Assembly: GCA_010015655.1 (NCBI GenBank)
Contig: ML976790.1
Location: 1 to 64,000, forward strand
Length of the DNA: 64,000 bases
Source: Bimuria novae-zelandiae CBS 107.79
Lineage: Eukaryota > Ascomycota > Dothideomycetes > Pleosporales > Didymosphaeriaceae
Reading direction: 5' to 3'
The position numbers and the translations under genes are program-made. Within the stretch, counting starts at the first letter, position 1. The number at the start of each line of letters is the position of its first letter. Shown here piece by piece: positions 23,029 through 34,158 of the stretch. The notes under the pieces were generated by a model that was not told the DNA's origin, did no database searches, and saw nothing but the letters and a program-made list of their open reading frames with translations.

Positions 23029-26000
23029 TATCTTTTATAGTATAAAAGTAGCAGAGTGCTATTAAGTAAAATAATATAAAATAAGTAAATAGGGAGCCTC
23101 TAGGATACCTCCCTAAAAAGTACTCTATTATATAATAATAAATATAATAAACTTATCATCTAAACTAATAACTTATAGTAGGTATTAATTATTTTTAATT
23201 ACTTTAAGAATTGCTCGTGCTTACTACTATTAGAAAAAGACTTTATTAGTTTATTAATAGGTATATTAGTAGTTTTTATATAAGTAATATTAATATTTTT
23301 AGCTTTGACTTGCTCGCAGATCTATATCTAATATACTCTAATATATCTAAGCTTTATATTAAGCTTTTCTTTATCTTTGTTAGTAATAGAGACTGTTTGC
23401 GAATTATTATAGTGTAACGTAGGTTAAACCTCTAAATTAAACCTAATAGCTTTCAAAGTATTTATTTACTAAGATAACTTAGTACTAGTAGTTAATAAGG
23501 TAAATAGTTTAGCTTTAGTAGTTAATTTAGTAATATATCTTATAACTTTTACCTTTTAATTAATAACTATTTTATAGAGCTTAAATATATAAGTAAACAA
23601 GCTTTAAGTAGTATTAAAATTATAAGTAAACGTAGTATTAAAGTTACTAAAGAATAATAGCTCCTTTAGTTCCTAATTGTTAATTTAATATATATAATTA
23701 ACGTTTTTAAAGTGTGCTATCGTTGCTTTAATTACCTAAAATTAAAATTTATATAGGTATTACTATATAGACTTAATCGTAGTAAGATATTTTTAATTAG
23801 AACTATTTAAATAACGGGCAAGTATTAAGTGCGCCTTTATTATATTAAGCTAGGTAAAGTATAAAATAAAACCTAAGTATTTAATTAAGATTTAATATAG
23901 ACAGGTGCGCTTCTTATTAGGTTTATTTATACTTAAAGAGATATAAGACTTACGTAAAAGAATCTTAAGATATTAACTTTCTTTTAGAATATTATAATTA
24001 TAGTAAAGTTTTATAATATAAAAGTTTTAAATTGTTTAGTCCTTACTTTTTATATAGTCTCTAATAATGCGTATTTTTAAAAACTAACCTAGTTCTCCTA
24101 AGCTTTATATCTTATATTGTTTTTTAAACTTAGGTTTAAACTATTAATAATATTACTAATTTTCTTTATAGAAAAGGATAATAATATTGTCTACGTAATA
24201 GAATAGTATTAGCTTATTATTAGTAAATAGGCAAGGGATACCCTTTGCTTCTATAAAGCCTAAATTAACAAGTATCTTCTTTAGGTGTTTATGCTATAGC
24301 GCTGGGGCATCCTTAAGTCTATATAGTACTTAGCGTAGTTGTATCATATTGCCAAGCCTATCTCGGAACCCATCTGGAGTCCAGAAGTAACACGGTCGGG
24401 CTAGGTACGCGTTAAGAAAAGCATTCTTGACATCGTACTAGTAGGCAAGGAGCCCGAAGGCGCATATAATAGCGATGAGGAAGCGGAGCGTTCGAGCCGC
24501 AAGGGTAGTTATATAGGTATTATCCTAAGTTATTTATAGATCTCCTCTTATAACTAGTTAAGCCTTATAGCTAGTTAAGTAGCTATTAGCATTAAACTTA
24601 TACGTAAAAATCTATATTAGTAGTATAGTTTTAGTATCTAAGTAATCCTTTATATTATTTTTTACCCTCTTAAATATACTTTTATAAAGTTACTCTTTAG
24701 TCTCCTTATCTACTATTATAAACTACTTATTAGTATTAGGGCGGGATTTAACTTTAGTCTAGTGTTTTAGTAGCGGTGGTAGATAATTATAGTAAACCTT
24801 TTATTCTTTATCTAGGGGTAGTTATATAATTAGTATAGTAAATATTTACTAAGATAAAGACGCGTGCGTACTAATATAGTCCCTAGGAATATTATCTCCT
24901 TTACTACTTTCCTAATAACGGGATCCTAGAATAATATTATTTATAGTAATATTAATGTTTGTCTATCTTAGAGCATTATTCTAACGGCGGTTTAGCGTAG
25001 TATCTCTAGGAGCAATCTCTCTCCAGCCATTTAGTTAGGAACGATTATAAGTGCTAGGTACTGGTGTCTCCCTAGGTATGGGTAATCCTCTATAGGTCTC
25101 CTAATGAATCTGCTCTTTAGCACTATCTATTCCAGTAGCTTCTTTTTCTTAATCCTTAACATTATCCTTAGCTATAGGTTAACTAAGTGTTATATTATAA
25201 TAGATCTGCTTAATAATAAAGTCCTCCTCTTTATCTAATAAGTTAATATTAAGAATAGTAACTACATGTTGTTCCTCTTTAGTTAAAAGCTAAGACCCTA
25301 GTAGAGAGTACTATTATTATTATAAAAAAATAACGTTTTAGGTTTAAATAATCGTATTACTTCTTAGAACTTAGATGCGAAAAATATTAACTTCTATTAG
25401 TAATTAATTAAGTATATATATAGCTATGAAGTATAGCTTGTTTATTAGCGTCTTAGGTAAATTTACTATAATTTATAAAATTCTAACTATTATAGTAATA
25501 GGATTACTAGCCTTCTTAGTAAGGCTAGTTATTTCTTCGTCCTAACTATACAAGGCTTAACTATGATACCTAGATCTTTAAAGATATTTTAAAGATTAGT
25601 GAAGCCTTTCTTATTATTATAATAAATAAACATAATATTAATATTATATTAGGGATATATTTATACTAGTATTTATTAAATAGCGTGCGTAAGAGTCTTC
25701 TTATTCTTATTATAAAGAGTCTTTTCTAAATAGTATTTACTATATTAACATCTAGCGTGTAAGAGTCACTTGTCCCCATTATAGCAAGCTTTACTAGTTA
25801 TTTATAGTTATATAAGGTTAATACTAATTTATTTAAAGGGGTGTATTACAGTCTCGCGTTAAGGACGTTAACTAATAATTTTAGAAAGCTTTAAGTTAAT
25901 ATAATTTTTATATTTCTTCTATTATAGAACCTAGGGGCTAGTAATAAGCTTAATACTATCTACTACCTACTTTAAGTATTTAACCGCGCGTTGTCCTGCA

Positions 26001-28018
26001 TAAGCTAGTATCTAATAAGCATTTATTAGGGTAACTTATAGAGTCTTGCGCGCTAAATAACTTAACTTCACTAATTTTAATTAAATTATAAATATATATA
26101 ACTTTAATACGTTTAGACGTCTTATCTTATTAAAGTCTATAACCTAATAGCCACTCTACTTATTAAGTATGTAGAATATGTCTATTAGAGCGCTATTTAA
26201 ATAGAGATAGCTATACCTTAAGTTAAACTTAATACTAACTAATTAATAGCGTAATAGTAATACTGCTAAAATAAAAAACATCAAAATAAGTGCTATCTAT
26301 ATTATAGTTACTTAATATTTACTAGTAGGAGTATTAATAAACAGCGTTGTTGGTAGGCCTTTGTACGATCGTACGGGTGATAACAGTAACGAATGTCTTG
26401 TATATTGCTATTGGTATATTCTATCTATGAACGTGGGTGCTACGAAGGTATACATGGGCTCGGTGCGAGTCGGACCGAAGTAGGATCGAGGCGGTACGTT
26501 GGGCAGCATCAAGCAGCCTCAGGCGATGGGATATGTGTATACCGACAAGCGTAATATTTTTTTACTTATGTATCTGCAGGGCCTGCGTGTCAGCTAGTAG
26601 GACATTATCTAGATGTCTATCTTGGATCTTCTCCTAAGTCTTTGGCTAGTGGTTTATAACATATAGATTAGAACTAGGATCTAGTATCCACTTATTAATT
26701 ATTAGTAGTAAAGGCTATTAAATAGTAATTATACTAAGTAGAGTAATAAGCTAAGCTACGTTTTAACTACCTTACTAGTACTTAACTACTCCTATTAAGT
26801 TTTAAGTATTTAATAGAGGATAATTAGTATTTATAGAAAAGTTATTCTTATTTATATTATTATTATTTATAGTATTTACCTTTTCGCTAGCTCTCTTTTT
26901 AGCTCTAAATAGAGCTATGCTTAAAAGGTTACCTTTACCTAGTTTCTTTACTCTGCTAAACTTGGCTGAAATAGCTAGATCAGGCCTTTATTTAACAGGT
27001 TAGAGAGAAGGCACTACATAGGAGCACTACTTAAATAGGTGCTATTTTTCGTAGATATAAGTAACTATACGTTTCTAGGTATTACTATTAGTGTTTAGAC
27101 TAGGGCATCCTAAAACAGCATATATTCTAAGTAATAACGCTATATGGTTAAGGTGTGTTAAAACTATTAATAGTTCTTTATTAGTTTAATAAAATTTATA
27201 TATAAAATTTTATTTATCTTAGCTCGCGTGATCTCCAAAATTTTATATATAATAAAGAACTTATTAACTTCCTTAATTACTTAAAAGAAGTTCTGCTATA
27301 CCTAATAGTCCTAGACTTTAAGTAATTTTAGTTTAATTATATTACGAAGAATAGTAATATAACTCTTATACTAAGTATTTATCTTTTATTATTATAAAAC
27401 TTTCTTAATCTTATTATACTACTTAAGTAACTTATACTTACGCTTTACTACTAACATGTAGAATATCTTCTTAAGTTATATAGGTTATTTATATAGTGTT
27501 TTAGTATTTTTAATAATTAAAATATACTTAATAGTAATTAATTTTATAATCTTCTATATTAGATTATTAAAGCATTTTTCTTCTTTTACTAGGCTACTAG
27601 CCTTATTATATAGAACCTATACTAGAAGGTATAGTCTTATTTAAATCTTATAAGATTGTTTAGCTTAATATTATTATCGCCTTAAATAATACTTAAAGCT
27701 TTATTAGGTACGTCATTCTTTTTAAATAAGCGTAGTAGTCGCTCCTTAGGTTTCTTATTATAGATTTTCTTAATAGTATCTACTATTAAATCTAAGTTAT
27801 AATAGTTTTAAATTTTATATACTTTAGCGGTCCTCTTTTGTAGAAAGATTTATTTTAACTAATTATTTAGCTTATTAAAAATAAATATCTCCTTAATAAT
27901 TAGCTTATCCTCTTTATTACTTATCATAATAAACTAGAGCTTATTAAGTTAATCTCTATTATAAAAAGCGCGTGTGTAGTAAGTAGGTAAAATAAACTAT
28001 AGTTAAATTAAGCGTATA
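23029..28018 (-). pseudogene. copia gag-pol remnant
   Basis: TA-rich sequence with stops throughout. Only islands keep host-like composition: the RT block around 24300-24500 and a stretch at 26337-26600. The RT block shows the catalytic neighbourhood of Ty1/copia RT in the minus-strand frame. Other domains are too decayed to place by eye. Confidence 0.75.
26337..26600. other. GC-normal island of unknown origin inside the copia remnant
   Basis: About 260 bp with host-like composition (for example GGTGCGAGTCGGACCGAAG near 26460) surrounded by very TA-rich DNA. No copia domain was recognised in it and no matching target duplication was found at its edges. It may be a low-RIP patch of the element or a later small insertion. 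Confidence 0.45.
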
Positions 28019-28031
28019 CTAGGCTTATAAC
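28019..28031 (-). promoter_or_regulatory. Primer-binding site: initiator tRNA-Met anticodon-arm type
   Basis: Directly inside the 5' LTR (minus strand) is GTTATAAGCCTAG. The other copia element has the same 13 bases directly after its 5' LTR (45001-45014, GGTTATAAGCCTAG). Reversing one TpG->TpA and one CpA->TpA change gives GGTTATGAGCCCAG, complementary to a CTCATAACC anticodon arm of initiator tRNA-Met. Drosophila copia is known to use a half-molecule of this tRNA. Confidence 0.7.
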
Positions 28032-28183
28032 TATAAGGGATAAGAAAGGTAGCATGTAGAAATAAGAGACTAAGTTAATTATAATAAGCTAAATAGAGAA
28101 ACCGCTTAGGTAGCAGAATCGTGATTAGCAACTAGTCTATATCAGGTTGGTTATATCATGTGATATCGTACTCCACTCTAACA
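28032..28183 (-). repeat. LTR (right; 5' LTR of the copia element)
   Basis: 152 bp, paired with 22877-23028. The distal 60 bp (after about 28110) keep CG- and CA-containing host-like sequence, unlike the left copy. CTTTC follows at 28184-28188. Confidence 0.93.
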
Positions 28184-28188
28184 CTTTC

Positions 28189-28238
28189 ACTGGAACGGAA
28201 CGCACTTCTGGCGAGTGCGAGCTTGCGGTTGGTATTGA
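28189..28238 (+). pseudogene. Displaced C-terminus of the split J-domain gene
   Basis: With the element and one CTTTC copy removed, the J-domain reading register (TTT at 22873-22875, then C at 22876) continues directly as HWNGTHFWRVRACGWY and stops at TGA 28236-28238. Continuity of a tryptophan-rich, protein-like reading across both junctions supports a recent single insertion into a real gene. Confidence 0.75.
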
Positions 28239-28452
28239 TATTGGCACACTGTAGGATATTCGTCCTGCGCACTCGGCCTGCAACTTTTTCGAATATATCT
28301 CAACTGCTATGAACTTTTGGGTTTAGCAAAGCCAAATTCGTTCGATATTCTATGACTGTGGGGATATCAACAACATGTATGAAAAAGAAAGAGTCCATCA
28401 TATTCCCATTCCATAACCTCATTTCATGTACTCATAAATCAGATCAAAACCC
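28239..28452. other. Short intergenic spacer
   Basis: Contains convergent 3' ends of the split J-domain gene and the secreted-protein gene on the opposite strand. No further feature was recognised. Confidence 0.5.
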
Positions 28453-29277
28453 TCAAGCAGCAGCCTGCTGCGCCAAAAAGGTCGTCGCCGCGGCGGGACA
28501 CCCCACACCCTTCCCTTTCAAATTCTGCAGTACCACTATGCTCGTCTGTATCCGTGCTTTCTTACTCGCACTCGAATCATCCAAGGGAAACTTTACAGGT
28601 ACACCCTCCGAGTTCCCTGCAGCAGCGGCGGCCTGGACTTTCTGGATGAAGTTTTGACGGTTGGGTGGACAGGAACAGGGGATTTTGACGTTGTTCAGGC
28701 CGAGACAATTGCCTTGGCCGTCGGGACTGACTCCAGCTTCAACACCGAACTCGGGGACGAGGGACGCGTCAAATGCACCAGTTTGATTGCCAGCGTTCTG
28801 GCTGCCACCGTTTTGATTCTGTTCGTTTTGGTTTTGGCCATCTGGACCTTGACCATTCTGACCGCTCTGATTCTGGCCACTTTGCTGGCCGTTCGGGTTT
28901 TGTCCGACGTTGCCAATATTTCCGGATCCTTGGTTTCCGACGCCACCTTGACTGTTGTCGGGTGCGTTCAATTCACCTTCGTTTGCGTTGCCTGGATTGG
29001 CTGTTGGCGCGTTCTCTTCATTGTTCAGATGGCCCTCGTTCGTGGCGCCCTGGTTCCCTCCTTGAGTGTTACCAGGCATAATAGGAGGAGGTCGGGAACC
29101 ACCTTGAGGGAACTGAAAACCCGAAAGATCGGTTGCTTGGAGTCCTGCACCACCACCCTGAGCATTCTGATCAGAATTTTGGCCGCCACGTAACTGACCT
29201 CGCCCGCCCCCGGGCCTCTGAGGCAAGGCAGTGGCGACGGTTGTAAGGCCAGTAACGAGAAGAAGAGAAAAGTACAT
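28453..29277 (-). CDS. Secreted Q/N/G-rich protein with C-terminal four-cysteine domain
   Basis: The first ATG of the frame is at 29277, giving 274 residues; the frame is open five codons further upstream but without an ATG. Residues 1-19 are a signal peptide (MYFSLLLVTGLTTVATA), followed by GGGRGQLRGG and a long low-complexity region of GNQ-, NQNG- and QSGQN-type repeats. The C-terminal approximately 85 residues are ordered: CLGLNNVKIPCSCPP, FIQKVQAAAAAG, FPLDDSSASKKARIQTS, VVLQNLKGKGVGCP. Four cysteines could form two disulfides. I associate this C-terminal pattern with a widespread fungal family of secreted proteins of unknown function, from memory only. No intron is needed. It is convergent with the split J-domain gene. 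Confidence 0.82.
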   Translation of the reverse strand: MYFSLLLVTGLTTVATALPQRPGGGRGQLRGGQNSDQNAQGGGAGLQATDLSGFQFPQGGSRPPPIMPGNTQGGNQGATNEGHLNNEENAPTANPGNANEGELNAPDNSQGGVGNQGSGNIGNVGQNPNGQQSGQNQSGQNGQGPDGQNQNEQNQNGGSQNAGNQTGAFDASLVPEFGVEAGVSPDGQGNCLGLNNVKIPCSCPPNRQNFIQKVQAAAAAGNSEGVPVKFPLDDSSASKKARIQTSIVVLQNLKGKGVGCPAAATTFLAQQAAA

Positions 29278-31154
29278 GATGAAAATATCCAAGTACTAAG
29301 GAACGAAACGAGATCCTGCTCGTGAGGGTATCAAAAAGCGACGATTACGACGAATGGTAGTTAGATCAGTACCCAACACCGCATGATCAGTCTCGCACCG
29401 GCGATTTCTGCCTTTATATCGCACCCACTCTCCAGAATGCCTTGGCCTTCTTCATGCCTAGATCTCCCGCGTCTTACCGTAGTCGCAACAGATTCTAACT
29501 TTCTACCCTCTAAAGCGGGAATATTCGTCGCTATCCGAGGCCAGAATCTATCGCGCGCCTCAGGTTTGCATGTGAAACGCGGTAGAGCACCTCTAGTGAC
29601 GGTGTCCAGAGCCCGCCTCGAAACAGAGCGCTAAATCTTGGGCAGAGGTTTGGTGAAGATCTCAAACTCGGCGCTAAACCTTAGGTTTCAAGGCGGGGAT
29701 GGATTCGCGCGAGCACTGAGATGGGTGACTGCGCCTGCGGAAGTGCACGACGGCTGTTCATGCGAGGATCAAAGTCGCGCTGACGGAGTGGCTGCCAGTG
29801 TCCGTTATGTTCATGCAAGCCGCATCTGAGACGACGGAGTTATTTTTCGAAGGAGAAGGCCGAACTTTTATAAACATTTTCGACCGCCGGACTTTGCGAT
29901 TCTCTTTGTAGGAGATGGTGGACGTTTCACGAGCGTCGATCTTGGTTTGAGAAAACACGTCGGCGCTAAACCTTAAACGGGGCCGGTGGCGGATGCGCTA
30001 TCCTGTTTCGCGTAGATGAGCGACAGCGATCGACGAAACTTGTGTAGTGGCTTCAAGGAACGATACAGGCTTCTCGCAAATGCACTTGATCATCTACACA
30101 AGGTCGATTATATGGTGTATGGAACATTGAGATTGACAAAGCGCATAGTTGCTCCTAGGTACCTGTGCGCTGGTTCAAACGCAAAATTATTTTCGACCTG
30201 TTAAGAACATGCGGTTTTCTAGTCTGTTTTGACGCGAAGCGTTAAAAACGTCACAGTAATATAATGTAGTCCAAATGTAGGCCGCCCTCGCCAACGTGAT
30301 AACGAGAATTCGTAATAAAGGGGTATCTTAAAAAGTCAGTATTTTTAAGTACGTGCAGTTCGATCTCTGTCAAATTTCCTTCAAGGGGACCTTGACATGG
30401 CTGGCGTTCAAATACCATTGTCAACCTTCACTTCCAAACTCAGCTTCAACAGTCTCCCATCCGAATCTTCAATCCATTATCGCCTTCGATTGCGGGGGGG
30501 TCTGTCTATGGTCAGCAATTTGAATCTTCAGGCACGCAGCCTAATTGGGAGTGAGCAATCGCCGTCAGTTTTACACACCCTCAATGTTTCCCATGTCGAC
30601 CTTATCTGCGAAGACTTGTACTCTATTGCGCTGAGGGTTCTGTTCTCTTGAGCGTAATGTTACGATTTTGCTGAACGAAACTGCCTAATTGGGAAACTTT
30701 GAGGGTCGCCATCGATTCCCGTAGATGTAGCCGATTTCCAAGTCTCGCCCTGCGTCTCATTGGTCAACCCCTCCATCCACGCCATCCATCGAGGCCCGCC
30801 AGTGCGATGTTCCTCTCTTCTTCAAGCACCAGCCTTATCGGCCGCATTGTTGAAACCCGTTTACGCAATGATTTTACATGTTTGCACTCAGGATAGCCGA
30901 AAAGGTCACGTTTTCCTTATCCCCCGCGATTCGACGTCATCGGGCCGTGCCGGCAGCCGATCAACACCACGGCGTGAACTCACGATCTGCAATCTGCGTG
31001 GCAGGCTTACCTCAGAACAAAACAGACTGATCTACGTACTTTCTCTATACGGAAATCTGGTTCAGCAACCATATAAGCTTATGCAGGGCAGTGCCCAGGT
31101 TGCATCATAAATACCAGGTAGACACCACCTGCATATTCTCCAAGAACGCGCAAT
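29278..31154. other. Intergenic region, no confident gene
   Basis: GC-normal DNA between divergent genes (secreted protein on minus, P-loop kinase on plus). The phrase GGCGCTAAACCTTA occurs twice (about 29670 and 29960) near short inverted AGGTTT/AAACCT words. Frames of up to 116 codons lack motifs. Confidence 0.5.
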
Positions 31155-32044
31155 ATGGAACAGCAAGTCGATCGGCTAGTAAAGAAGACATGGGGTACCT
31201 TCTGACTCGTCGTTGACACCACACAACTCTCATACTAAGATTCTACAGAGAAATATAAAGAGAATCCTCCATCGAAGCGACTGCTCATCGCCGTCTCAGG
31301 CATTCCCGGCTCAGGTACTTCATTTCTCCAAAATTCTGTTTTCTCTTTGACAGTAGAACAGGAAAGACGACCCTTGCAGCCATAGTATCCAACCGCCTCA
31401 ATGCACTACATGCCCAGCAGTCCCCCGGGACATCCAACAGTAATCCGCTTTCGGCCTTTCTTCCCATGGACGGCTATCACCTGTCGAGGCGCCAGCTCGA
31501 TGCCCTACCTGACCCTGTTTCAGCGCATGCTCGCAGGGGTGCTGAATATACATTTGACGGTGACTCGTTCCTGAAACTTGTCAAAAAGCTGCGGGAACCG
31601 GTGTGTCCGGAGACGCAAACCTTATTCGCACCCTCATTCGATCACTCGATCAAAGATCCAGGTAAGTCGTGTCCAAACATCTCAGACGTACACTAACTTC
31701 AGTGGCGTCTTTGATTAGTCGCTGACGACATCGCCATCGCACCTTCAATCCGCATTATCATCTTCGAAGGGAACTACCTCTCGCTCGACAAACCACCGTG
31801 GAATGACGCTGCAGCTTTGATGGACGAACTGTGGTTTATGGACGTGGACTTCGACGTCGCCAGGAAGCGGCTGATCTATCGACATGTCAAAGCTGGCATT
31901 GCGAAGGACGAAGAAGACGCAGCGAAGAGAGCAGACGAGAACGATCTTGTCAATGGACAAGAAATTATGAACAAGAGGTTAGAAGTGCACGAGATCGTGA
32001 CGAGCAAGGACGATGAGGATTGGAGACCGGAGCATCAGAGTTAG
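31155..32044 (+). CDS. P-loop kinase of the uridine kinase/phosphoribulokinase-like family (YFH7-like)
   Basis: Four exons: 31155-31194, 31249-31314, 31362-31661, 31719-32044; introns of 54, 47 and 57 nt with AG acceptors; 243 residues. The Walker A motif GIPGSGKT is at residues 31-38 and is itself split by intron 2, which supports the gene model. Downstream blocks match small-molecule kinases of this class: LPMDGYHLSRRQLDALPDP with HARRGAEYTFDGDSF, APSFDHSIKDP, and the strand IIIFEGNYLSLDKPPW, then VARKRLIYRHVKAGIAKD as the lid arginine region. The likely substrate is a nucleoside or similar phosphate acceptor, but it cannot be read from the sequence. The length is near that of fungal relatives. 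The start was chosen because MEQQVDRLVKKTW is spliced in frame. Confidence 0.88.
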
Positions 32045-33007
32045 TATCAAAACTAAAGGCATTCGCCGCGCAGGTGCTGGGTATATCTGAACCAGCATCT
32101 CGCACTATCATTGCACCTGGCCTTTGACTTATTCTTTCATTCTAAAGAAGCTGTGTACGATACTATTGATCTTGCTGCCTTATCTTTTGGAAAATATTTG
32201 AACCTTGCACTCTCTTCTAAGCTCAATTCTCCTACCTTCGGTTTGCTTAACTTTGGCTTCTCGTCTGAACTACGCTGTTCTAGTGTTGATCTACTTCCTG
32301 TCTTCCTCATTAAGGTGCAGCAGTACATACGAAGTACTGAGGAAGGTGGGAACGTTTCGAAATCGCAAGACCCATCTTCCAAACTCATTTCGGCTCCACG
32401 CGACTTACGTCTTCATGGACCCTCATATTTGAGCCGTACCGAATGCCGAATATTTGCAGCAGAAGTATATGGTGCGTGTTCGCTGAGCAAATTAGTACAT
32501 ATATGGAAATATTCGACTGCTGGCCCCCGATGAAACTGCTTATGGACGTCGTTACAATGCATACGGCGAGATATTACTGTTCATGGTAGCGATAGGCAGC
32601 TGCACTACCATCGCAAGCGCGAAGCACACTAGAGCGTGCATGAGTCCGCGCCTAAGCTTAATGATATTCCGCAGCAACCAAAAGCAAGCAGCTCTGGTAC
32701 CCCGGGAGGCAACTGAGCGGCCTCAAGGGTGAAGATAATCAACGAGTGAAGCCGGCGGCCCCAAAGTTCTGTCTATTTAAATTCTGTTTGAGTTTTAGCG
32801 TCCGGATGCACGCTCCATCGTCTGCCAAGTAGTCCCAGAGTTATTTGCGAGTCGTCGTTCACCTTTTACCAAGTCCGGGTAAGACGTACCACAGGTGCGG
32901 CTTCCATTTGAAATCAATGACATTCACCTCCTCTCTGATGTTTCGTGTGCGGATGGCACGCTCCAATAATTAGCCCCACAAGGGTTCCCAACGCAGGAGA
33001 TCCAGGG
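32045..33007. other. Intergenic region, no confident gene
   Basis: Overlapping frames of 75-140 codons on both strands at 32111-32533 have no recognisable motifs. From about 32640 the sequence is unremarkable GC-normal DNA. Confidence 0.45.
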
Positions 33008-33931
33008 ATGAGGGTCGATCACGTGACACTGATGTGTAGCAAGTGCGACTTGGTTATATACTGTGTGGATCACGAGCACGGGCCGCACGTACACGGGTGG
33101 CCCATACTCCATGCCCTAAACCGTCACAATTACCTTGCGAATTTTTCATTAGACCATCGATTGAACGTCTGCTCCATCATACTGGACGAGAATCGCAGAG
33201 GCATTGCGAGCCCTGAGTGTCACGCCAAAGGTCTTATCGCGGTCTGCCGCCAGAATCCGCAATTACGCGTCACGATGCAATCGAGTCTTCAGACAAATCT
33301 TGCACCATCAGCATTCATAAAACATGGACACTGGTATTTGAATGAGAATTATCAAGATATGCCGATCGAACACTTTCTTAAAACGATTGCGGATTGGATA
33401 GTCTAGACGGAAATGTTAGCATCCTTTGGAATGCCACGAGCGAGCTTTGCCATGGTGATCCGAAATGAAGATACGGAGGCTGCAAAAGCTATTTGGAACC
33501 TCATTACAAGTCTGGCCATCCAGAATGATGCCTTGGAGCGTATTACAGAGCTTCTCGGGCACAGACCATTCGACACTACCACAACATCTTACAACCCACA
33601 CATTGGCCCGAATAACCCCAATACAATTATGGCGAACCCCTGGGATCTGCCTTCTATATTTTCAAGAGCCCTGAGGGACATTATCAAAGGATCATCCATC
33701 ATCCACTGCGACGAGTTGTCTGAACCGGAGGAAGTGGGAGGCTATGGCGTGAACTCGACTTTCATGGACCAAGGAGAACTGGATATCTGCTCATTTGGAA
33801 AGGGGCTTCTCTCCCCAGCGTCGTATCCCTGGCGGCCTTGGTGCGCTATGCGACATGTACAAACTGGATCAAGACTAGCGAACGTGGTGCCGCTGCTCGG
33901 TTTCGTCGAAGGGCTTACTGGGGACGGCTAG
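33008..33931 (+). pseudogene. Unrecognised protein, one in-frame stop
   Basis: From ATG 33008 the frame is protein-like (CSKCDLVIYCVDHEHG, HALNRHNYLANFSLDH, IEHFLKTIADWIV), meets TAG at 33404-33406, then continues in the same frame to 33931 with similar quality (GMPRASFAMVIRNEDTEAAK, IWNLITSLAIQNDALERI, WDLPSIFSRALRDIIKG). CAG->TAG would explain the stop, so this is most simply one gene of about 307 residues with a nonsense change. The frame is also open upstream of the ATG to 32945, so a 5' exon may be missing. No family is recognised. Confidence 0.5.
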
Positions 33932-34002
33932 GTACGAAGGCAACACTGAATTAATTTAAAAAAAAAAAGGGCGTGTTTGGCTGAGCAGTGACGTGACAAG
34001 TA

Positions 34003-34067
34003 CGGAGGTGCCTTTCAAAAGTCCTTGCCCACCTTGGCGAGCAGGGGTATACGCCACATTCCGAATT
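34003..34067 (+). repeat. Left 65-bp terminal inverted repeat of the Tc1/mariner element
   Basis: Identical, in reverse complement, to 35458-35522. TA precedes it. Confidence 0.95.
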
Positions 34068-34158
34068 CAGAAGCATCTCCGAGCTGACGTGGCCTTTGCT
34101 TCTCAAGCTCACAACACTGCTCTATACTACTTGCTCTCTAATTGATACAGTCTTTGCT

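Larger units (their letters stand above)
22877..28183 (-). mobile_element. Ty1/copia LTR retrotransposon, 5307 bp, heavily RIPed
   Basis: Two 152-bp LTRs (22877-23028 and 28032-28183) flank TA-rich internal DNA, and CTTTC is duplicated outside them. Ends fit TG...CA after allowing RIP (left TGTAAGGG...TCTAATA, right TATAAGGG...TCTAACA). Internal coding is on the minus strand, shown by a surviving copia RT block at 24381-24438 (YDVKNAFLNAYLARPCYFW) followed by VLYRLKDAPALW. The element interrupts the J-domain gene. The left LTR is more mutated than the right. Confidence 0.93.

Noticed and set aside
22920..28180. Centromere-like AT-rich block
   Set aside because: The TA-richness is explained by a RIPed copia element with exact LTRs and target duplication.
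30070..30200. Possible tRNA gene (GGTTCAAAC word near 30172)
   Set aside because: No cloverleaf, A box or matching acceptor stem could be drawn around it.
32111..32533. 140-codon plus-strand frame and 83-codon antisense frame downstream of the P-loop kinase
   Set aside because: Neither has recognisable features; the region fits a 3' flank.
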